From the NCBI GenBank assembly GCA_029962745.1, contig CM057157.1, positions 28,230,732 to 28,294,731 on the forward strand: 64,000 nt of DNA, written 5' to 3'. Positions within the stretch are counted from its first letter, which is position 1, and every line of letters begins with the position of its first letter. Position numbers and translations under genes: made by a program. The notes beneath the pieces are model-generated. The model was not told the DNA's origin and did not search any database. It saw only the letters and a list, made by a program, of their open reading frames with translations. This DNA is from Echinometra lucunter. Its lineage: Eukaryota; Echinodermata; Echinoidea; Camarodonta; Echinometridae. Below, in pieces: positions 46,482-56,389 of the stretch.

Positions 46482-46880
46482 CCAAACCTCGCAAAAAAGA
46501 CCTGGGGAGCGTTTCATGAAAGGACTTGTCGGATGTTTTATCCGACAAAGTCTGTTTTATCCGACAGTTGCCAAAGTAACGATGCTTCTCAGCCAATCAA
46601 AATCAAGGAAAGATGTCAGATCTGACAACTTGTCAGACATCAAATGTTGATGAAACGCCCCCCAGCTTCAGGTCCTTGCAATCCTTTGCCCCGCTCCTTT
46701 GGAACAAACTCCCTGCCCTTCTTAGAAACACTTGATTTCCTGACAAAAAAAAATCTTTTTCAAACCTCGCAAAAAAGACCAGCTTCAGGTACTTGCAATC
46801 CTTTGCCCCGCTCCTTTGGGACAAACTCCCTGCCCTTCTTAGAAACACTTGATTTCCTGACAAAAAAAAATCTTTTTCAA
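46482..46880 (+). pseudogene. Tandemly duplicated LINE reverse-transcriptase C-terminal relic
   Basis: Two copies with a 117-bp period (46664 and 46781) contain TTTGCCCCGCTCCTTTGGAA. In the frame reading SFAPLLWNKLPALLRNT this resembles the F-P-LWN-LP motif near the C terminus of CR1/L2-type reverse transcriptases (family knowledge; recognised by eye). A stop follows, so it is a relic. The duplicated unit starts CAAACCTCGCAAAAAAGAC, and the first copy is split by a MITE at 46502-46665. A 177-codon ORF here (46644-47177) is in the wrong frame for this motif. Confidence 0.65.
46502..46665. mobile_element. GGGGAGCGTTTCATGA MITE with a different interior
   Basis: The tips CTGGGGAGCGTTTCATGA and, reversed, CTGGGGGGCGTTTCATCA match the elements at 25.1 and 59.1 kb. 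The interior is instead built of TTGTCGGAT/ATCCGACAA and TGTCAGA words plus a central CAGCCAATCAAAATCAAGG, which resembles the centre of the 12.3- and 49.1-kb elements. It interrupts the first LINE-relic unit; the second unit gives the pre-insertion sequence. Confidence 0.9.
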
Positions 46881-47192
46881 ACAATTAGAAAGCCGACGGC
46901 AGGATATTGGGTTGATAATTACTTGAATCAGTTATACTCGTTTCGTTTTCACGTTTGTTCATTTTGTTTGTACTTCGTTTCACTAATTTTAATCTTTGCA
47001 GTCTCCTTTTTACCTCAGCTATTTTTACTCCTTTTTTTTTCATTTTCTTTATCTTTTTGTCTTCCTCATTCGTACTTTGCCCTGTTCACGCATCTAATAA
47101 CAATAAACATAATCACTGTCAAGTTACACAAGACTAATTTTCAGTCTTCCGTTTCCGGCATTAGCGAGGAAAATTAACTTCCTTTCTTCGCT
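46881..47192. other. No gene recognised
   Basis: T-rich continuation with AACAATAAACATAATC near 47099-47114, a possible LINE tail. The ORFs are low complexity. Confidence 0.4.
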
Positions 47193-47580
47193 TGGATATA
47201 CTGCAAGTCAGAATTGAATTTTATGCTTCTAATGTTGCATTTAAGTCATTCTCTGTTCCTTCTTGTTGTTACTTCATCTTGTTGAAAAGAGATTAAATTT
47301 TTCTCTATTTTATTAGGTATTGATCACTTCCCATTTTACTGTGATACTTGCGTTAAGATTTTTAAATCGTTGGGATTCTATATACTGTTAACTAGAATTG
47401 AATTTTATGCTTCTAATGTTGCAATTTAGAAATTCTGTGTTCCTTCTGTGTTCCTCCTTCTTGTTGTTTTTACTCCATCTTGTTGAAAAAAAGTAACTTT
47501 TTAAAATTTATTTATTGTATTAGGTATTGATCCATTACCATTGTACTATGATTTTTGTGTTAATTTTTTTTTAATCGTTG
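47193..47580 (+). repeat. Two-copy tandem duplication, about 184-208 bp
   Basis: GAATTGAATTTTATGCTTCT occurs at 47211 and again at 47395, and TAGGTATTGATC occurs near 47314 and 47521. Between them CATCTTGTTGAAAA is also shared. The second copy carries insertions (a second TTCTGTGTTCC). Confidence 0.85.
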
Positions 47581-49092
47581 CCTTTTTTTCTGGAAATAAA
47601 AAAAAAAAAAAAACTCGACCTGCAGCCTTTGTTGAGCTTCGTTCTCAACCAAAGCAGAAAATTGTCCTTCCAACTTCCCACCTCTCCTCCAAGAACAAAA
47701 TGGAAAGAATTTTCAGATTGTCCCACATCTCTTTATAAAAATAAAAATGTAGGTATAATTCCCCTTTCTCACTGCAGCCCCACGTCCGCCCTCCCCGGGT
47801 CCCTTTTGACAGCCCTTCATTTGGAAAGTTTTGACGCAAGTAAAAACCCTTATGGCCTTTGCTCTACGTCCTTTATCTGATACTAGCGCAGCCTTTGATG
47901 CACCATTTAAAAATGATAAGTATAAAAGTGAATGCATAATGAACAGTGCAAGCATTTGCGTCGAATTGCTAGTGTATGCGCTAATACATTTCACAGGATT
48001 GTTTGACGCAGGGAATAACGCAATCGACGTGACCCCTTGTTTAAAACGCGTTTAATTGACATGCTCCATGTGTAATCAGTGATCGGATATGATGCGTCAG
48101 TATGGTTGAATCACCGGTGTAAAAATTAACAATATAAGAGAATGCGTCATGATAGCGCCTCGGTGATGTTAATGCAATCTCGTGATTCATAATCGCTTTG
48201 TTTAAGAGCCGGAATTCTCACCCTAAAGAAGCAATAGCTAGACAATCATAACGGGACTCTTGTGTCAGTCACCTAACGTTCCACAAGCCTGAGACCAAAT
48301 AAATATAGATACTTACTTCCATCATGAGTCGACCCCCCCCCCCCCCCCCCCCCAATCCTTCTCCCATCCTCACTTAAAATCGACGCAACGCTCTGACTCA
48401 TTCATGCATTTGTCATGAGGATAATTATTCGCGCGTTGCGTCATCAGCATCTCGGGGGGTAGCCCCTGGGCTGAAGTCAGCGATCGTGTTCTTCACACTG
48501 TCGGCAGCCCTATCGATGCTTATCTGCTTCCGGTGAATCGACTAACGTGTTAATGCGAATTACTAATACCCTTCTTGCAACACAGATCAGACAGATTCGC
48601 TTCTTTTGATTTCGAAAACAGATTTGGATGTCAGCCAGCCCCTTTCAAATAAGTTGCTTCCACATTCGAAATTAGATGCACTTTTAGTTTTGGCCTAGCA
48701 CCTGTGATTGAGTTTTAATCTGAGGCAATCAGGCATCACACAAGAGTGACTGACGTATTAGGGGAGAGTATTTTTATTACTGCTGTCTCTTAGCCTTCCC
48801 ATCTTCTGCGAAATTCCTTTAAATTGTAACGAGCTAAATGTGATTGAAGGAAATAATACTGCATGAATCTAATGTTTGATATCCTTTAAATTTCTAAGGC
48901 AAAAGTGCCATGGAAGTGCTGTTAAAGCATGTTGCTTGCCAAGACTGATATGCAGTTTTTTAAACAACCAAAAGTAACTTTACAGAATGCCCCAAAACCT
49001 AATTATTCAGCATCAGAGTCGGCTCTTCCCCATTTTTTTTTTCTTAAGAAAATATTCTGGCATACCTTGAGTGTACAAAACATTTCCCTCTC
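47581..49092. other. No gene recognised; poly-C tract of 21 at 48333-48353
   Basis: Overlapping ORFs of 93-100 codons at 47578-47994 lie on both strands without recognisable domains. The 21-base C run follows GAGTCGA. A short GC patch lies near 48450-48490. Confidence 0.45.
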
Positions 49093-49253
49093 CTGGGCCC
49101 CGTTGCATAAAACTTACCATTAATAGTAACTCTTCCATCAGTGGTAACCATGTTAACATAACTCAACAGCCAATCAAATTCAAGGTTTCCAGGCAAGTTA
49201 CCATTGCTGGCAAAGTTACCATCAATGGTAAGTTTTTTGCAACGGGGGCCCAG
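49093..49253. mobile_element. GGGCCCCGTTGCATAA MITE, copy 2
   Basis: Ends CTGGGCCCCGTTGCATAA and, reversed, CTGGGCCCCCGTTGCAAAA. The interior shares ACTTACCAT, GGTAACC and ACAGCCAATCAAATTCAAG with copy 1 at 12293-12450. This copy retains complete CTGGG tips. Confidence 0.9.
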
Positions 49254-49810
49254 ATAGTGTTCTTGTGTCCATTTTTACTTTTGGACCTAAAAAAGGTACA
49301 TGATAATTTCCTTTGAACCACCACCCCTAATCTCAAAATCCTTGATTCAACCCGAGATTAGATGGTTTTGCTTAAAACATGTGAAGTAGCTAGTGATATA
49401 ATGATAGTTTTCCAATGCTCATTTCCATTTTGTGAAAATAATGCGGATTATGAACATCGTAAAGTCACAAATCTTACTTGGTCTTAAGTGATGTCACTCT
49501 GCCAGCTGTATCTTAGCCTTAAAAGGACTGGGGGCCCCATGCCCCCCTGGAAAATTTTCGCTTTTTTACGCCACGCCACTTTCTGACCTTTTTCTTTGTA
49601 GTCTTGCGCATCTTTTGACACCAATGTCATTAAAATCGGTAGGACCGTTACCGAGTCACGTGACCTTTTGTGACCTCATATCAGCCCGAAAACTGAGAAT
49701 TTCTGAAGTTTGTGTACAAAATAAGTATGAAACTGCATGTCCCCATAATCTCCTATTTTATTTCTTTTATGGTGGTCCACATGACACCCTGAAATAGCTA
49801 ACTTTATTTT
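49254..49810. other. No gene recognised
   Basis: Contains GGGGGCCCCATGCCCCCC (near 49530-49547) and a moderately CG-rich stretch with no ORF of interest. Confidence 0.4.
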
Positions 49811-50304
49811 TTTAAGACATTGGTTAACATTGTTATGATTTTAAAAAAAATTGTTTTGTTAGTTGAAAATGGGATAAACATAAGGGTTATATATTGTAAA
49901 AATACCAGTCTGAAAGTTTCAAAGTATAATATCCACAGGAAGTATTTTTAAATATCAAAAATGTGAACCAATGTTTAAAAACTATACGAGGGTTGGTTGC
50001 ACAAAATAGACACAAGGAGTGCGCATGCGCGTATGACTCACCTGACCGTACTGTGTGTATTGGCGAATCACGCGGCGGGAGGCACATAACGGCATTTTCA
50101 AATTCAAGCAAAGTGGTCCTCTTAGTGATTGTCTCATGAGACGAAGGATAATAAAATCGCCGTTTGCGTCTAACTTACACTTTTTCATTCCAAATTATGG
50201 TTGGTTTCAGGGTTTTTGAGTACAAATACAAATACTCATACACATGTTTCATCTTAGTTTGAGAATTTTTTAAATCTACTCACAAAGTTGGCCAATGCCT
50301 TTAA
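49811..50304 (-). mobile_element. TTAA-bounded 0.5-kb element, copy C2
   Basis: This is the reverse-orientation copy of 22850-23351, with TTAA at 49812-49815 and 50301-50304. Most of its length aligns with copy C1 at high identity. It has no ORF beyond short ones that exist in both copies by chance. Confidence 0.85.
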
Positions 50305-50416
50305 GTTAAAGTTAAAATAAAGAAATACATAAGAAATTCGTAAAACAAGAAATACATCAGAATTGAAATCACTTTCTTTTTTTAATGGTAACTTCTTGCA
50401 TAGTAATTTCATCTCC

Positions 50417-50452
50417 AAGGGTTGTTTCATAAAGCTGTTCGTAAGGTACGCA
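50417..50452 (+). mobile_element. Solo end of the GTTTCATAAA MITE family
   Basis: GGGTTGTTTCATAAAGCTGTTCGTAAGGTACGC-like sequence matches the left tip of the 8699-8884 element. No partner end is found downstream, so this is a fragment. Confidence 0.7.
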
Positions 50453-52884
50453 TGCATATTGAGATGATTGAAATTATGAACAAAATAAACGTATGCAAGA
50501 ATTCTCATGGAACTTGGTACCTCGTCATATTCAGTTATAGAGAGCACTTAATTCACTGTCGACATGATTGATAATAAATCGTTTAGAAACGTTTTGGATT
50601 TAGAGCGTAGCGATCACCGATTCGGTGTAAAAGTGATCATCTGGGATTTGTTGAAATGTGTAACAGAAAAATATTACTTTATATCATTTTTGCTACAATG
50701 CCATGCCGTCAGCTGGGACTAATGGCGTGGCGGTCCTCCTTCCACGCCGTTTATAATTTGTGCAATGTTAAGAGTATGCGAATACTCTCTCTCTCTCTCC
50801 CTCTCGCTCTCTCTCCCCTCTCGCTCTCTCTCGCTCTCTCTCTCTCTTAGGCCAGGTAAAATTGATTCCTAGTTTCTCGTCCGGGTATTTTCAAACTGAG
50901 GAGGAGGGGGTTCCATGTTATTTGATATTTGGTATTTTTGTGCATGAAATGCCATTCGGACAATTTTAATCTAACTTCTTTTTGTTTTTCTTTTTGATGT
51001 TTCTTTTTGATATTTCATTGATATAAGCACTTGAGAGGCTCATAACAATATGAAAATGAATGGTATAAATGATTGTTTTGTAATCTCATTGTTTAGATGT
51101 ACTCGGATTAAAACTAATTTCATTTCAGAACAAAAATGACAAATTAAAATGTTGAGGCTCACCGAAAAAAGGAAGGAGGAGGGGACGAGGAACTGGATAT
51201 TATTTTTATTTGGCCTTAATCATGTATCCTTTTTTTTTCTTTCCAGTCTCTCTTTCTCTCCCTCTTTCTCTCCTTTCACTTTCTCTCCCCTCTCTCCCTC
51301 TCTCCCTCCCTCTCTCTCTATCTCTCTTTATCCCTTTCTCCTTTTCCCTCTCTCTTTCTCTCTCCAATGAGCACATTAACACGTACTCACGTTTTACGCT
51401 TTTCGTGTCGTGTTGCAGTTCGATCTTACGACCTTTGCTTTCTCTCTCTGAACTCTCTGCCAATTAAGGTCTTAAATGTTCATATCAAATATCAAAATGA
51501 CTCTTAAGAAATCCAGGGTTTCTTTGATATTATCCCCATTTTATTGAAAATTGTGAGATATACAGTGCCTTAATTCCCTGGGAATATCTTACCTGCAACT
51601 ATCACTTTACGGCTTTCAATACACATGCATACTCGTACTAGTAATGCTGTATTTCCTGTATCACATTTTTAAAGATAAAAATCTATCATTCTAGGCTCCC
51701 TTCCACCCTCTGAAAAGTGAAACAAATCAGAAAACATTATCGCAGTGTCCTCGAGTAGAATTAAGACTGTAGTATCAATTATCTCGATTTTGGCCAATTA
51801 GGAATACCTCATTTCCTTCGTACGTCAAAGGTGTTTTGCAAAGCAAAAAAAAGGAAGGAAAATAATATTGACATGTAAAATTCGAGAAAGTTTTGCCGCA
51901 AATGTAATGCAACCCGAGGAGGGGTGAACTCATAGGTAGATTTTTCTTGAATCCATGTACTGGTAATGGATAGTTTGTTTTTTTTTCAACATGAAACCGA
52001 AATGGGAAATAAAAAATATAGGGTTCTCGGAGTGACACTCAAAACAAGCATTTGTAACCTCACTAATTAAGAAGATTAACGAGGTATTCTCGTGTTTCAA
52101 AGCAGGCAGGTTAAAGCGGGAGTATTTCATTAGGGCAAGAGCAGCGATTGTATTTCCACAAACCCAGGCATATCCGAACATGCAATAGTTAAACACGTAT
52201 CCCTATACGCGACAGAGTGACGGCCACTCACATTAGACGAGGGGAAGAATTTAATAAACGCTCTTAGAGGGCGATATATCTATATGAAATGTGCAGAGAG
52301 AAGAAATTGCAAAATTGGTGGGGTGATAAACCCTGTTTCTCAAATTTTGGTGAACATTACTTTTTTTATATCAATCTCCAGATAATCAATCATGATGTCC
52401 TGTCCAAATCCCATCACTCTTACCCCAAAAATGAAGCCACCACAGCATGTCAAAGGGAAGGCAGTACCATTGCTTATATAGTGTTTTGGCAGCAATGTTT
52501 TTCACTCTCCTGAACATTTAATATATATTTTTTTAGATAGGAGGTTTAATCGCCCCATCAGTGATATGAAACAATGAAATTATAATGGTGGTTACGCAAC
52601 AATCTTCTTATTTCTGTATCTCTTCTTTTTTAAATCCCCATTTATATCCTTTTAAGGAAGACTTGCTTTTATAAATTTTGAAGGAAATCAATCTGATCAT
52701 GCTCTGCACTCTGTAGGGTACAGCAAAGAAAATGCATTAAGAGTTGGTAAAAGACATCAAACTACGTTTTCTAAAGATAATTAGTTGTAATCTATTGATA
52801 TAAACAAATAAACAAATATGTTCTGACAACAAGGAAAAAATAGAAGTGAAATATATATTCAAAAAAATATATGGATGAAATATA
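50453..52884. other. No gene recognised; pyrimidine-rich tracts
   Basis: CT-rich tracts lie at about 50786-50850 and 51237-51366. ORFs across them are Ser/Leu/Pro strings. The rest is AT-rich with no coding or structural signal. Confidence 0.5.
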
Positions 52885-52969
52885 TATTGATTGATTTGAT
52901 TTGATTTATTTATTTTTCCGTTTCACAGAAGAAATATATAGAAGAAACATGTATAGAAGAAATATTATA
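52885..52969 (-). mobile_element. LINE-like tail, minus strand, and short tandem
   Basis: TTGATTGATTTGATTTGATT followed by TATTTATTTTTCCG is the reverse of an AATAAATAAATC tail. It is followed by repeated TATAGAAGAAA units that continue beyond the adjacent MITE (53207-53222). Confidence 0.5.
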
Positions 52970-53206
52970 TACCCTCTAAAAAATTCCGAGTCAAACTTGA
53001 CCCGGAAAAGAGTCCGTTGGAGCCACACTCCGTTCCGGGTCAAAAATGACCTGGAATAAAGTAAAAAATGACCCTGAATAAGTTCAAATGTGACCCAGAA
53101 ATAAGTCTTCATGACCCTATCCCGGGTCATTTTTTGCCCCGGAACGGAGTGTGGCCCCAACGGACTCTTTTCCGAGTCATTCTGACCCGGAATTTTTAAA
53201 AGTGTA
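52970..53206. mobile_element. TA-bounded foldback MITE built from GGGTCA words
   Basis: The ends are TACCCTCTAAAAAATTCCG and, reversed, TACACTTTTAAAAATTCCG, each starting with TA. GGGTCA/TGACCC or close variants recur about eight to ten times, and GAGTCCGTTGG-type arms pair over long stretches (CCACACTCCGTTCCGGGTCA). The flanking TATAGAAGAAA repeat reads through cleanly if the element and one TA are removed, which supports a TA target duplication as in Tc1/mariner-like elements. Confidence 0.9.
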
Positions 53207-54009
53207 GAAGAAATATATAGAAGAATTTCTTCCCGCGGACACACCTTAAGATACAAGGGTGCATATGCCACCCTCTCCCCTTGACAAGTCACTGACAAAA
53301 GAAAATTACCAAACGTCACACCTTTCGAAGTCGGTCTTAGGCATACGTGCTGGTACCTAAAGGTGAGTGACCTCCTCCGATGAAGCAGTTCCGGTATAAC
53401 CAGGTTCATTGTCTTGCTTGTTCAAAACAACTTTTCCCCTTTTCGTATTTACAACTATCGGATTTCGCAGGGGAAATTTGTGTTTGTTTTCTTACAACTA
53501 TTACTAATTATCAAGGATTATATTGCTTTTATAATATAATAATTCATTCTCCGGGTATTCGAAATGGGGTTAACCTTTGACATTACCAGTTGGCTAAATT
53601 TCTAGGAGGCCGTGAACAGCTGCTTTACATGAAACAGATAAGCTATAAAATAAGAAGAGAAGAAGCAGGAAAAAAAAAACATTGAATAGAAATAAAAATC
53701 GAAGAATCCCTATGAAGACATGAACACGTGCGTTTTCTTCTTCTTTCTTTCTTTTTCATGAACATGAGAATGAAAAATCAAAAGCGTAGATTTTTTTGTA
53801 AAATAATTCTAGTGGCTAGATTTGTTGTTTTGTTTTTGTATATAGTGAAATGCATGCTCTACTTGTATGTATCCCATATGTGAACTCGTAATTTGACTTT
53901 ACATATACAGTTGTGGCATTAAATGAAAGATGGTAATTGTGTTTGCTGTGCTGCATTACATGAAAGATAACACGGTTTATATTCTTGATTGCATTTAGAA
54001 GATTCTTTT

Positions 54010-54017
<8 letters not shown>
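53207..54017. other. No gene recognised
   Basis: AT-rich. The 167-codon minus ORF at 52906-53409 is mostly the foldback element and is not a gene. Confidence 0.5.

Positions 54018-54043
<26 letters not shown>
54018..54043 (+). repeat. (CT)n microsatellite
   Basis: About 13 CT units after a T run. Confidence 0.9.
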
Positions 54044-54047
<4 letters not shown>

Positions 54048-54282
54048 TTTCTTATTTCGACGTCGTCAATTCTATCTTTACAACGTATTCCCGGAAACAA
54101 TGGAATAATTCTAATATTCTTGATATGTCTATGGTGATTATTCTTCCTTGTTTTCTTTGTTCTTTTCTGTTCCTGAACATTTCTTAATTTATACCCCAGA
54201 TCCCAGCAATGTCCAATCGTCATGTTTGACTGAAATTGTTAATTATAGTCCAGAAATATGACACAGATTTTTTGATAATAAT

Positions 54283-54451
<169 letters not shown>

Positions 54452-54540
54452 TAATAGAGCGCGCACACCGTCCAAAGACGCTCATGGCACTAGCCCAGCC
54501 ACAATTCTCTTTATTGCAGAGATATGCGCTCCTTAAAAAC
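54452..54540 (-). mobile_element. LINE 3' end with (ATT)n tail, minus strand
   Basis: On the minus strand CCATGAGCGTCTTTGGACGG, TGTGCGCGCTCTATTAGTTA run into the ATT array. The layout matches the plus-strand ends at 44336 and 55495 (GCGC, TATA, ATT units). Confidence 0.6.
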
Positions 54541-54673
54541 ATTAACAGATGTTTACTTTTGCTTAGCCTTTTTCATATGACTGTTTAGTAAAGGACAGTA
54601 AACATTAAATTTTATCCGTGTGTAAAGATGAACATCTATAGGAAGGATATTTGGAGGATTAATGTCCTTCGTG

Positions 54674-54764
54674 TTAGCATAATAGACTTGGTTTCGAACC
54701 CGGAACCTACCGGTTACGAGACCACTGTTCTACTGTTGAGCTAATCGGGTCTCCTTAGCATAAT
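54674..54764 (-). mobile_element. Retroposed tRNA-like sequence with 10-bp target duplication
   Basis: A 71-nt tRNA-like insert (54684-54754) lies between identical TTAGCATAAT copies at 54674-54683 and 54755-54764. Read on the minus strand it starts GGAGACC, has an A-box-like GATTAGCTCAACAGTAGA, a CTCGTAA anticodon-loop-like stretch (as in tRNA-Thr CGT) and B box GGGTTCGAAACC. Only part of the acceptor stem pairs (AGAC with GTCT). It has no tail or SINE body. It is a retropseudogene rather than a working tRNA gene. Confidence 0.8.
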
Positions 54765-55399
54765 CTCTTGACATCAAACACACTAACATTAAAAAAAAAA
54801 AAATTAAAAATTAAAAATTAAAAAAAAGCTCCGTGAGATGAGTGCTTGGCATGAGAGCTCTTTATAACTATCCATCACTCAATATCATCATTACCAGTCT
54901 TGATCTCGAAGCTTAAGAAGCTGGCACCAAGCTTCTCTCTCTCTTATAAGGTGTTAAGCCGTCCCAACCCATACCCTTACCCCAACGAAGCCATTACTCC
55001 TCCTTGTTAATTAAACCTCATTAATATTTGTTGTTTTGTTATTGTATTCCCTGATGTGGTCTGTCATCACGTCACGTTCAAACACCTTGTTTCGGGTTTA
55101 ATTACCCCCAATTATTTCTAAGCAAACTGGACATTTCCAGCCCAGACATTTCGTCTGCTCTGGGCACGGGTTCACGACCTGGATTCATCTAATTAAAGAT
55201 TAAAGACAACATCCCGCCAACATGGTTAACTTGTGACTTGACATTTGATTCGACAACCTCTTTCGTTCCGATGTCTTCCCGAACCTTATTGATAAGACTC
55301 ATATGCTTTCATCACTGGCACAATTTTGCTTAACCCTATGAAATAGGTAGGTCTAAGCCGCCCCCCCCCCCTCCCTTAGCCCCACCTATTTTTTTGTCA
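54765..55399. other. No gene recognised
   Basis: A-rich repeats TTAAAAATTAAAAATTAAAA at about 54803-54825, then unremarkable sequence and a C tract near 55362-55372. Confidence 0.5.
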
Positions 55400-55495
55400 C
55401 TTTCTGCTCACACTCATTTTTTAATTGTGCACCAAGTGTGCCTCTTCAGGCAGATTTAAGCGCTATATAAATATAGAATTATCATTATTACTATT
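55400..55495 (+). mobile_element. LINE 3' end with ATT tail, abutted by a MITE
   Basis: GTGCACCAAGTGTGCCTCTT, CAGGCAGATTTAAGCGCTAT and ATAAATATAGAATTATCATT end in ATT units. This is the same family as 43900-44336. A MITE begins at 55496. Confidence 0.7.
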
Positions 55496-55813
55496 GGTCC
55501 GTATTCACGAAGGTGTACTAAGTTAAGCCATGGTTTAAATCAGTGGTCTAACTATGGGTAGCCAAATGTAACACAAATCTCTAACAGTAAATGTTTGATT
55601 TATCAGCGTTTTTGGTACTAAAGCTTATGAAAAAAAAAACTGCCTGGGAATGATAAGTACAATAGTTTTCTTGACCATTAAAGCATGAGACCACAAATCT
55701 AGTAAACATAAGGAACATTGACAGCGTAGACAACTTGTTACTTTTGGCTACCCATAGTTAAGCCACAGATTTAAACCATGGTTTAACTTAGTACACCTTG
55801 GTGAATATGGGCC
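55496..55813. mobile_element. 318-bp MITE with arms of about 75 bp
   Basis: Left GGTCCGTATTCACGAAGGTG and right, reversed, GGGCCCATATTCACCAAGGTG, followed by TACTAAGTTAA, a CCATGGTTTAAAT stretch and ACTATGGGTAGCCAAA on both sides. The loop is about 170 bases with no ORF. The tip resembles the GGGCCC ends of the 12.3/49.1-kb family. Confidence 0.9.
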
Positions 55814-56104
55814 CTTATCATTAACCAAAGTGGGCTAGCCCCGAAGATAGTACGGTATCATTTGGTCATGGAAAAAAAGCAGAGTTAGCACGGCAGTTGC
55901 GGCGTGAGGACTACGGGTTAGGCAGATAGTAGAGACTAAAATTCTGAAAATAAAGATTCAAAACTGATAGTCCGGGGTTAACAATAAAATAGGGGTTAAG
56001 TATGAGCTTACCACGCAAAATAAACATTCAGAATCGTTTAAGGTTCGTTTAAGAATCGTTTCATTTTACGTTAATATGTCAAATGTCTGGAAAAGTGGCA
56101 TAAA
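55814..56104. other. No gene recognised
   Basis: Mixed AT-rich sequence with AAGAATCG/AAGGTTCGTTT repeats near 56030-56062. Confidence 0.4.
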
Positions 56105-56265
56105 AGCGAGAGTTTTTCATTATTGTTACAATTGTTATCGTTATCATTATCTTATTTATTATCATTATTATTATTATTACCATCATCGCTATTATTGTCA
56201 TCATTACTATCATCATCATCATCATCATCATCATCATGAACGTTATTGTTATTATTATCATTGAG
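56105..56265 (+). repeat. ATT/ATC trinucleotide tract
   Basis: Interrupted ATT and ATC triplets; (ATC) is pure at about 56210-56237. The His/Tyr and Met/Ile ORFs are repeat translations. Confidence 0.9.
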
Positions 56266-56389
56266 TTTTTGTTTTTTGTTTTTGTTTTGTTGTTGTTTTG
56301 CTTGTTATGATTATTTTTTGGTTTGGCGTCACCTGTGCCTGGGAGGCGAAAAGCGAACTGAATCGCTGTAACCCTCAGGTCTCTTTCTG

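Noticed and set aside
46644..47177. 177-codon plus-strand ORF
   Set aside because: It crosses a MITE end, the two 117-bp LINE-relic units and T-rich DNA. The frame is not the one that resembles reverse transcriptase, and its internal repeat reflects the DNA duplication.
52906..53409. 167-codon minus-strand ORF
   Set aside because: Most of it is the inverted-repeat MITE at 52970-53206; it has no domain and its repeats follow the DNA words.
53816..54223. 135-codon minus-strand ORF
   Set aside because: It passes through a CT microsatellite (Arg-Glu string) and has no recognisable domain on either side.
54674..54764. Functional tRNA gene
   Set aside because: The acceptor stem is incomplete, the anticodon stem is imperfect and target duplications mark it as a retroposed copy.
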